Shown here piece by piece: positions 1 to 4,395 of a stretch of 5,084 bases of DNA. Numbering within the stretch: position 1 is the stretch's first letter; each line of letters opens with the position of its first letter. Location of the stretch: assembly GCA_010671965.1 (NCBI GenBank), contig JAAHIC010000392.1, positions 1 through 5,084 of the forward strand, given 5' to 3'. The position numbers were made by a program, and so were the translations under genes. The notes beneath the pieces were generated by a model, which did no database searches, was not told where the DNA came from, and worked only from the letters and a program-made list of their open reading frames with translations. This DNA is from Leptolyngbya sp. SIO4C5 (GTDB lineage Bacteria > Cyanobacteriota > Cyanobacteriia > Phormidesmidales > Phormidesmidaceae).

Positions 1-330
1 TACCAATAAAGGGGACATCGATCGCGCCATGGCGCTTTGGCAGGAGTCGCTACAACTCCAAGAGCGCATTGGCGATGTGAGAGGTAAGGCCGCTACTCTC
101 AATAACATGGCGCTGGTGATTGCCGATAAAGGGGACATCGATCGCGCCATGGCGCTTTGGCAGGAGTCGCTACAACTCCAAGAGCGCATTGGCGATGTGA
201 GTGGTAAGGCCACTACTCTCAATAACATGGCGCTGGTGATTGCCAATAAAGGGGACATCGATCGCGCCATGGCGCTTTGGCAGGAGTCGCTACAACTCCA
301 AGAGCGCATTGGCGATGTGAAAGGCAAGGC
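1..330 (+). repeat. 120-bp in-frame tandem repeat encoding TPR units
   Basis: The unit is exactly 120 bp (40 codons): copies begin at 1, 121 and 241. Copies 1 and 2 differ at only four positions (2/122, 5/125, 82/202, 92/212). Copies 2 and 3 differ at one position up to base 320, after which copy 3 diverges into the C-terminal region. Synonymous sites are conserved too, so this reflects recent duplication or gene conversion rather than protein-level selection alone. The array is cut by the window start, so total copy number is unknown. Confidence 0.95.
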
Positions 331-904
331 GGCCACCCTAGCAGGTATGGCATATTTAGCAGGTCAGCAAGGCAATCGCCCCCGGCAGCACCAGCTCAAC
401 TTAGAAGCGGCAAGGCTTTTAGCAAAGGCTCAAGCCTACTCAGACCTCTGCATTGTCTTAAGCAACCTCAGCGCCACCGACTCCAGCAACGCTTACCTAG
501 CTCAGTCTGCTTGGCTCTCTCTCCACATTCAGACACCTCTGAGCAATTTAGTAGCTTATTTAGCTGCCCTGTTTCAAGCCGTTCCCCAAGCTCATTCCCT
601 AGAACCTTTAATAGCCACAACTGCTCTCTTCCAATGCCTCACCCAGGGCGAAAACCATCCTGAGAAAGAGCAGCTCCAGCAGCTAGCTATGCAGATGATG
701 AACGCAGCGGCTAGCCACTGCCAAATCAAAACCCAGGCTGAATTTACTAATTGGATGGCAATCGAAGAGCTCAACGACCCCAGCGCCTTTTTGCCGCGTC
801 TCTTCACCGAGCTAAAAACCCTAATCGGCGACACCTGGCTATTCGATCGCACCCTTTTTATTAACCCAGCCCCTAATTCAGCCAGCTCTAGCAATGAGCC
901 ATAA
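2..904 (+). CDS. TPR-repeat protein, 3' part (5' end outside window)
   Basis: The frame is open from base 2 to the TAA at 902-904, and the visible part starts in mid-repeat, so the true start lies upstream; the ATG at 29 is an internal repeat codon. The first ~115 residues are tandem 40-residue tetratricopeptide units with the core TLNNMALVIA-x-KGDIDRAM followed by ALWQESLQLQERIGDV. They resemble the helical TPRs of kinesin-light-chain and NB-ARC type cyanobacterial proteins. Three units are visible, then a degenerate one (GQQGNRPRQHQLNLEAARL). The remaining ~180 residues are a helical C-terminal region with no motif I can name, ending near GDTWLFDRTLF. No signal peptide or membrane segment is visible. 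TPRs serve as protein-protein scaffolds, and the effector domain, if any, would be in the unseen N-terminus (ATPase, CHAT or similar is only a guess). The stop lies 8 nt before the toxin-antitoxin pair, so co-transcription is possible. Confidence 0.85.
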   Translation, partial: TNKGDIDRAMALWQESLQLQERIGDVRGKAATLNNMALVIADKGDIDRAMALWQESLQLQERIGDVSGKATTLNNMALVIANKGDIDRAMALWQESLQLQERIGDVKGKAATLAGMAYLAGQQGNRPRQHQLNLEAARLLAKAQAYSDLCIVLSNLSATDSSNAYLAQSAWLSLHIQTPLSNLVAYLAALFQAVPQAHSLEPLIATTALFQCLTQGENHPEKEQLQQLAMQMMNAAASHCQIKTQAEFTNWMAIEELNDPSAFLPRLFTELKTLIGDTWLFDRTLFINPAPNSASSSNEP

Positions 905-912
905 TATGTTTT

Positions 913-1266
913 ATGACCTTTTCCTCAAACAAAGCAATAATCGCCAACCTCAGTTCCTCAGTCAGCGATCGGCTCAAAGCTTCCCCTACTGAAATCGCTG
1001 AGTTCTGTCAGCGGTGGCGAATCATCGAGTTTGCTCTATTTGGCTCTGTGTTAAGAGACAACTTTCGCCCCGATAGCGACATTGATGTTTTAGTTACCTT
1101 CGCACCTGAGTATTTCCTAATCCTGGATCACTGGCTGAGCATACAGGAAGAAATTGAGAATTTGTTTGAGCGTAAGGTAGATTTAGTAGTTAAAAAGTAT
1201 CTCAAGAATCCCTATCGGCGGCACGAAATCTTAAACACTTGTCAGGTTATTTATGCAAACAAATAA
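913..1266 (+). CDS. mntA: MNT-domain nucleotidyltransferase, antitoxin of MNT/HEPN pair
   Basis: This 117-residue protein is a minimal nucleotidyltransferase. The hallmark GS-x10-DxD is complete: G44-S45, D56 and D58 in GSVLRDNFRPDSDIDVLV. The third acidic residue is D90 in KVDLVV. In the characterised MntA-HepT systems this family neutralises its partner by adding AMP units to a tyrosine in the HEPN toxin; the reaction here is inferred from intact catalytic residues. It is a cytosolic protein of normal family length. The ATG at 913 follows the TPR gene stop by 8 nt with no clear Shine-Dalgarno. The 3' end overlaps the toxin gene by 14 nt, which implies coupled translation and fits a tight antitoxin-toxin operon with the antitoxin first. 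Base composition is AT-richer than the downstream malQ and treS genes, consistent with a mobile module. Confidence 0.88.
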   Translation: MTFSSNKAIIANLSSSVSDRLKASPTEIAEFCQRWRIIEFALFGSVLRDNFRPDSDIDVLVTFAPEYFLILDHWLSIQEEIENLFERKVDLVVKKYLKNPYRRHEILNTCQVIYANK

Positions 1267-1612
1267 TCGTGATATTGCCTCAGTTTGGGATATGATTCGA
1301 GCGATTTGCTACATTCGAGCTTTTACAGAAAACATTTCCTTCGAAGCATATCTTGATGACATTCGCACTGTGAGTGCTGTTGAGCGTCAATTCGAGATCT
1401 TGGGAGAAGCAGCTAGTAGAATCTCCAAAGAATTCAGACAGATTCATTCAGAAATTGACTGGAAAAGGATCGTAGGACTCCGCAATATCGTATCTCATCG
1501 GTACGATGAGGTTAAGCAAGAAATTCTATGGGCGATTATTGACTCAGAACTTGATTCACTACTGAATAAGTTAGATTCTTTACTGCCTCCGCCACCTAAC
1601 CCAGTGAAATAA
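1253..1612 (+). CDS. hepT: HEPN-domain (DUF86) RNase toxin, HepT-like
   Basis: This 119-residue, all-helical HEPN protein carries the signature RX4HXY: R77-NIVS-H82-R-Y84. R and H form the RNase site of the dimer in HEPN toxins, and the Y is the residue that MntA-type partners AMPylate in the studied systems. Other family features are R6-D7 near the start and the FEILGEAASRIS segment at 47-58. The ATG at 1253 lies inside the end of the antitoxin gene and gives the N-terminus expected for the family, so it is preferred to the internal ATG at 1292. The C-terminus ends in a short proline-rich tail (PPPPNP). The expected role is growth inhibition by RNA cleavage when the antitoxin is lost, through plasmid stabilisation or phage response; this is known of the family, not shown here. 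Its GC is low (23 of 60 bases in 1321-1380). Confidence 0.88.
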   Translation: MQTNNRDIASVWDMIRAICYIRAFTENISFEAYLDDIRTVSAVERQFEILGEAASRISKEFRQIHSEIDWKRIVGLRNIVSHRYDEVKQEILWAIIDSELDSLLNKLDSLLPPPPNPVK

Positions 1613-1680
1613 TCAAGCAGTTAGATTGCACTTTCTTCTATTCAACCTACTTGAGGCTAAACCAACATCCTCACCTACGG

Positions 1681-1709
1681 TTGACTGCGATCGCCCAATC
1701 GCCTACACT
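1681..1709 (+). promoter_or_regulatory. candidate sigma70-type promoter
   Basis: TTGACT (1681-1686, five of six consensus bases), a 17-bp spacer and TACACT (1704-1709, four of six). Transcription would start near 1716 and give a leader of about 320 nt before the small gene at 2038. A HIP1 site falls in the spacer. Matches of this quality occur by chance, so the call rests on its position after hepT and before an SD-bearing gene. Confidence 0.3.
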
Positions 1710-1774
1710 CACTCATTAAGCTGTGGCAGTCCAAACGCTACAGCCGTTCACACAGACTCAAAAACCTAGCAGCC

Positions 1775-1870
1775 CCTGAAGGTGTTGGTACCACCAACAG
1801 GAGCCTAAACCCCCCAAACTCAGTAGCAGTTCGGGATGGTCTAGGGGTGATTTTACCCTTAGCCACCTCG
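1775..1870 (-). other. 5S rRNA-like segment, probably degenerate
   Basis: On the minus strand, bases 1839-1828 read CCATCCCGAACT, identical to the universally conserved loop C region of bacterial 5S rRNA. The preceding minus-strand sequence (1870 down to 1840) aligns with the 5S 5' half from memory: GGTG, CTA, GG, GTA, AA and CAC blocks occur in order with about 4 nt missing. Downstream, GGTTTAGGCTCCTG resembles the GTTAAGCTCC block of many 5S genes, but the closing helix cannot be recognised. This could be a decayed 5S copy, an unrelated structured RNA or chance. It does not look like a functional 5S gene. Confidence 0.3.
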
Positions 1871-1906
1871 CTTTGCGCTTCAAAGTTGCGGGGTGGCTAT
1901 GTTTTT
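1841..1906 (+). terminator. tandem hairpins with a short T tract (terminator- or attenuator-like)
   Basis: Hairpin one pairs CTAGGGGT (1841-1848) with ACCCTTAG (1855-1862), with a GATTTT loop and one G-T pair. Hairpin two overlaps it by 2 nt: AGCCACCTCG (1861-1870) pairs with CGGGGTGGCT (1889-1898), and CTTTG (1871-1875) pairs with CAAAG (1881-1885), with loop CGCTT and a 3-nt bulge. GTTTTT follows at 1901-1906. Because the two stems share bases they could be alternative folds. More hairpins follow (1909-1944, 1953-1972). It may end a transcript from hepT or attenuate transcription into the small gene. Confidence 0.3.
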
Positions 1907-1956
1907 GTGCGCTGGGTGATGGGAAGCCCAGAGATTCACAGCGCCAGTAATGGAAA

Positions 1957-1973
1957 GTGCTTAGACGCTTTCA
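1957..1973 (-). other. 23S rRNA 3'-domain-like segment
   Basis: The minus strand reads TGAAAGCGTCTAAGCAC over these bases (second base onward of the hairpin at 1953-1972). This matches the near-universal TGAAAGCATCTAAGCAC of the 23S rRNA 3' domain with one difference. It lies about 120 nt upstream, on the same strand, of the 5S-like segment, which is the natural 23S-5S order but at a shortened distance. The sequence between the two does not align convincingly with rRNA. Confidence 0.3.
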
Positions 1974-2023
1974 CCTACTCGCTGTTCGGTTTCTGGCTTC
2001 CCGCCCCAGACTCAAATTCATTC

Positions 2024-2029
2024 AAGGAG
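2024..2029 (+). promoter_or_regulatory. ribosome binding site AAGGAG of the small gene
   Basis: AAGGAG is a strong Shine-Dalgarno match, 8 nt before the ATG at 2038. It fixes this start over the in-frame ATG at 1957, which has no such signal and would translate hairpin sequence. Confidence 0.75.
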
Positions 2030-2037
2030 TAAATTCC

Positions 2038-2283
2038 ATGTTTCAAAAAGGCCACGTCAGCGATCGCCCGTCCTGCGCGATCGCCCCACCTGCCCATGAA
2101 TCATCTGACTCTGACGAGCAGGTGCGCATCCTTATGTATGGCCCTTGGCCCTGCGTGCGGCTAGAGATTCACCGCCTGCACGTGCTGGGCTATGCCGAAG
2201 CGATCGCCTGGAGCAAGCCGATGCCCACCGATCGCCCCGGTGAAGTCAAGGTCATCCTCACCAAGCGCTGCCGATTGGACTAG
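2038..2283 (+). CDS. small hypothetical protein, 81 aa, unrecognised
   Basis: I do not recognise this family. The N-terminal ~28 residues (MFQKGHVSDRPSCAIAPPAH then ESSDSDEQ) look disordered, and two HIP1 sites (2060, 2077) fall in their codons. Residues 29-77 form a compact mixed region (VRILMYGPWPCVRLEIHRLH, LGYAEAIAWSKPMPT, PGEVKVILTK) that looks like a real small folded domain: alternating hydrophobics, one helix-like EIHRLHVLG segment and two cysteines overall in the core and tail (C39, C78). No membrane segment or signal peptide is visible. The start is supported by AAGGAG at 8 nt. The last codons, tgc-cga-ttg-gac-tag (CRLD stop), are part of the 147-bp repeat that follows, so the C-terminus may be native and copied, or supplied by the repeat. 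It converges on malQ, and no functional link is evident. Confidence 0.65.
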   Translation: MFQKGHVSDRPSCAIAPPAHESSDSDEQVRILMYGPWPCVRLEIHRLHVLGYAEAIAWSKPMPTDRPGEVKVILTKRCRLD

Positions 2284-2653
2284 GTTCAGGAAAAACATGG
2301 GTGGCGTGGGTCCGTGGGCAGTGCCTACGCTACCGGCTGTAGGTTTGGGTCACCTTTAGTAAACAATGCCCACGCTACAAAGAAACATCGGTAGGGTGGG
2401 GCTTGCCCACCTTGCTGCCGATTGGACTAGGCCCAGGAGAAACACGGGTGGCGTGGGTCCGTGGGCAGTGCCCACGCTACCGGCTGTGGTTTGGGTCACC
2501 TGTAGTGGGCAGTGCCTGCGCTGCAAAGAAGCATCGGTAGGGTGGGGCATTGCCCACCTTGCTGCCGATTGGACTAGGCTCAGGAAAAACACGGGTGGCG
2601 TGGGTCCGTGGGCAGTGCCCACGCTACCGGCTGTAGGTTTGGGTCACCTCTAG
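2267..2653. repeat. 147-bp tandem repeat, about 2.6 copies, spanning two gene ends
   Basis: Copies start at 2267, 2414 and 2561, each opening with GCTGCCGATTGGACTAGG; the period is exactly 147 bp. Copy 2 has lost one base at GCTGTGG (against GCTGTAGG) and gained one at GGGGCATTGCC, keeping the length. The third copy stops near 2653 inside malQ. Order in the unit: tail of the small gene, an A-rich stretch, GGTGGCGTGGG-N13-CCCACGCTACC inverted repeat, the malQ tail sequence, a second weaker copy of the palindrome, then GTAGGGTGGGGC-TTGCCCACC. The left edge encodes the last residues of the small gene, and the right edge encodes about the last ten residues and the stop of malQ. Open frames inside (147 is a multiple of 3) are repeat artefacts. 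Confidence 0.95.
2585..2628 (-). terminator. candidate intrinsic terminator of malQ
   Basis: Read on the minus strand, GGTAGCGTGGG (2628-2618) pairs with CCCACGCCACC (2604-2594), with one wobble pair. CGTG and five T (2589-2585) follow. The stem includes the malQ stop codon (2624-2626). A competing smaller stem, GTGGGCA/TGCCCAC (2608-2622), exists. The earlier repeat copies carry the same stem, though in copy 2 the A run is interrupted (AGAAA). Confidence 0.45.
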
Positions 2654-4120
2654 CAGGCGTTTTACCAGGGATTCGCTCAGCTCGTCCGAACGGGTATAGC
2701 GCCAGCGCCAGTTGCCGTAGGGGGTGCTGGGATCATTCATGCGGCCCTCGTGACCCAGCCCCATCACATCCTGGAGCTGCACGATCGCCAGATCTGCCAC
2801 CGAGCCATAAGCCAATCTCAGCAAGGCCCAGTTAATCTCAGCAATCTGGTCAGGGGAATCCACGCCGAGGTAGCGGGCGACAGCCTGCTTAACGTCGTCA
2901 GTGGCGTCATGTTTCCACCAGCCGATCGCCGTATCGTTGTCATGGGTACCGACATAGACGGCGCAGTTGCGGACAAAGTTGTGGGGCAGATAGGGATTTT
3001 TGGCATCGTCGCCAAAGGCAAACAGCAGAATTTTCATGCCAGGAAACTCAAAGTGATCCCGCAGGGCTTCCACTTCTGGGGTGATGATGCCTAGGTCTTC
3101 GGCCAGCACTGGCAGGCTGCCGAGGCGATCGCCCAGGGTTTCAAAGAAGGCGTATCCCGGTGCGGCAATCCATTCGCCGTTCATCGCCGTTTCTTCCCCC
3201 GCAGGCACCTGCCAGTAGGCTTCAAAGGCGCGGAAGTGGTCGATACGGACAATATCAACGTATTCCAGCGTGGCCTTGAAGCGCTTGACCCACCAGTCAA
3301 ACTGAGTGCTTTGCAGATAGTCCCAGTCGTAAATGGGGTTGCCCCAGAGCTGGCCGGTGGCGCTGAAATAGTCGGGGGGCACCCCGGCAATGTAGAGCGG
3401 ACGCAGGCTGTCGGGGTCGAGCTTAAAGCATTTGGGGTCAGCCCAGACATCGGCGCTGTTGTAGCAGACGTAGATTGAGACATCCCCCACAATTTGGATT
3501 TGGCGCTCATTCGCATAGGCCCGCAGCCGTTTCCACTGTTCAAAAAACTTGAACTGGACGAAGCGATGATATTGAATCTCGTCTTTGAGCTGCTCGGCTT
3601 GGGCTTTCAGCGCTTCTGGCTGGCGATGGGCGATCGCCCGCTCCCACTCGCTCCACTCCTTGCCGTCATTGGCTTCTAGCAGCGCCATAAACAGCACGTA
3701 GTCTTCTAGCCAATAGGCTTGTTCCTGACAAAACTGCTGAAAGTCGGCGTCTGGGCGAAATTTGGTAAAAGCCTGCCGCAGATAGCGGGTTTTGTGGGGA
3801 ATCACCCGGTCAAAGTCAACCTGAGTCGGATCGCTGTCCGCCGCGATCGCCTCTAGCTGATCGGCCTCTAACAGTCCTTCTGCGGCCAGTTGCTCTAGGC
3901 TGACCAAGAGCGGATTTCCGGCAAAGGCGCTGAAATTCATGGTGTAGGGAGAATGTTCGTAGCCCGTCGGCCCCAGCGGTAATATCTGCCAAATTTTCTG
4001 ACCGCTACGCTCTAGAAAATCGATAAACTCATAGGCCGACTGGCCCAAATCGCCAATGCCAAACTGACTCGGTAAGCTAGTGGGGTGCAGCAGGACGCCG
4101 CTACAGCGCTCAAAAGGCAT
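2624..4120 (-). CDS. malQ: 4-alpha-glucanotransferase (amylomaltase, GH77)
   Basis: This 498-residue cytosolic disproportionating enzyme (EC 2.4.1.25) transfers alpha-1,4-glucan segments between maltodextrins with release of glucose, and belongs to glycogen breakdown and recycling. Length and order fit the GH77 family. The N-terminus GVLLHPTSLPS (8-18) and IWQILPLGPTG (43-53) are followed by AGVPPDYFS (245-253) with TGQLWGNPIYDW (255-266). The nucleophile is D294 in DIVRIDHFR, the acid/base E341 in AEDLG, and the transition-state Asp D394 in GTHDNDT. GNWRWR (469-474) is near the end. All catalytic residues are present. The GDVSIYV loop (212-218) has Ser where most relatives I recall have Pro. 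The ATG at 4120 gives the canonical N-terminus; only a weak GAG lies upstream. The gene diverges from treS and converges on the small gene. Its C-terminus LLEVTQTYSR looks native but lies within the 147-bp repeat. Confidence 0.97.
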   Translation of the reverse strand: MPFERCSGVLLHPTSLPSQFGIGDLGQSAYEFIDFLERSGQKIWQILPLGPTGYEHSPYTMNFSAFAGNPLLVSLEQLAAEGLLEADQLEAIAADSDPTQVDFDRVIPHKTRYLRQAFTKFRPDADFQQFCQEQAYWLEDYVLFMALLEANDGKEWSEWERAIAHRQPEALKAQAEQLKDEIQYHRFVQFKFFEQWKRLRAYANERQIQIVGDVSIYVCYNSADVWADPKCFKLDPDSLRPLYIAGVPPDYFSATGQLWGNPIYDWDYLQSTQFDWWVKRFKATLEYVDIVRIDHFRAFEAYWQVPAGEETAMNGEWIAAPGYAFFETLGDRLGSLPVLAEDLGIITPEVEALRDHFEFPGMKILLFAFGDDAKNPYLPHNFVRNCAVYVGTHDNDTAIGWWKHDATDDVKQAVARYLGVDSPDQIAEINWALLRLAYGSVADLAIVQLQDVMGLGHEGRMNDPSTPYGNWRWRYTRSDELSESLVKRLLEVTQTYSR

Positions 4121-4146
4121 AACTCAAACCGCTAAGAGACAAAATC

Positions 4147-4174
4147 ACTATAGGCTGCAAAGTCAGATTGTCAC
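4147..4174 (-). promoter_or_regulatory. candidate promoter of malQ
   Basis: On the minus strand, GTGACA (4174-4169, five of six) is followed after 16 bp by TATAGT (4152-4147, five of six). Transcription would start around 4140, leaving a leader of about 20 nt before the ATG at 4120. The -35 box lies inside the inverted repeat at 4168-4181. Confidence 0.45.
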
Positions 4175-4181
4175 CTGACAA
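4168..4181. promoter_or_regulatory. TTGTCA-CC-TGACAA inverted repeat, operator candidate
   Basis: A perfect 6-2-6 dyad covers the -35 box of the proposed malQ promoter and lies in the shared region between malQ and treS. This is the size and symmetry expected for a dimeric repressor or activator site. It is not an NtcA site (GTA-N8-TAC), and I cannot name a regulator for it. Confidence 0.35.
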
Positions 4182-4320
4182 GAAAGATAGATTTAATCGC
4201 GATCGCTCTGGCTAATTTCTCAGTCGCCTGCGCCAAATTTACGTCGATAGCAGGAAGTGCAACCCGCCAGCCAAAATTTACTTTCGGAAGATTAAAGCTT
4301 AGCGGGAAGCGTTCTCGCTA

Positions 4321-4350
4321 TTCTGAAAATCAATGTTCTGACGGTATGAT
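4321..4350 (+). promoter_or_regulatory. weak candidate promoter of treS
   Basis: TATGAT (4345-4350, five of six consensus -10 bases) has only a poor -35 partner, TTCTGA (4321-4326), with an 18-bp spacer. A start near 4357 would give a 40-nt leader. A HIP1 site immediately follows the -10 box. Poor -35 boxes are common when an activator or an alternative sigma factor is involved. Confidence 0.3.
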
Positions 4351-4382
4351 GCGATCGCGCCTAGCCCGTCACTGAAACTGCC

Positions 4383-4387
4383 AGGAG
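4383..4387 (+). promoter_or_regulatory. ribosome binding site AGGAG of treS
   Basis: AGGAG lies 8 nt before the GTG at 4396 and decides this non-ATG start. Upstream, the frame is closed by the TGA at 4339-4341 and has no ATG in between. Confidence 0.75.
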
Positions 4388-4395
4388 ATCCCATA

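Larger units (their letters stand above)
1613..2037. other. non-coding stretch between hepT and the small gene
   Basis: No convincing gene lies in these 425 bases. An open frame at 1847-2032 has no ribosome binding site, lies on hairpins and reads like translated structured RNA (it includes a KCLDAF string, as antisense of 23S rRNA does). The stretch holds one HIP1 site (1687-1694), a promoter-like pair of boxes, successive hairpins and the rRNA-like segments described separately. Bases 1613-1680 show nothing recognisable and no terminator for hepT. Confidence 0.7.

Noticed and set aside
277..894. Opposite-strand and out-of-frame open frames over the TPR gene's C-terminal part
   Set aside because: No SD or domain, Ser/Pro-rich composition typical of shadow translation.
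1847..2032. 61-codon open frame upstream of the small gene
   Set aside because: No SD, starts in a hairpin, lies wholly in structured rRNA-like sequence; typical false ORF over RNA-like DNA.
1957..2037. Upstream ATG start for the small gene (108 codons)
   Set aside because: No SD, and it would translate hairpin sequence; the ATG at 2038 has AAGGAG at ideal distance.
2284..2623. Insertion sequence or MITE
   Set aside because: No transposase and no terminal inverted repeats with target duplication bounding the block; internal dyads are explained as REP-like elements.
2366..2653. Open frames on both strands inside the 147-bp array, coding repetitive Gly/Pro/Trp-rich peptides
   Set aside because: They exist because 147 is divisible by three; no SD, low-complexity repeated peptides and conflict with the malQ 3' end.
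2267..2653. CRISPR array
   Set aside because: The repeat is 147 bp with no short constant repeat separated by unique spacers, and no cas gene is present.
2750..3679. Several open frames on both strands overlapping malQ
   Set aside because: Shadow frames of a well-conserved GH77 gene, without recognisable motifs or ribosome binding sites.
4121..4395. NtcA box (GTA-N8-TAC) between malQ and treS
   Set aside because: I searched by eye for a match at a suitable distance from either promoter and saw none.
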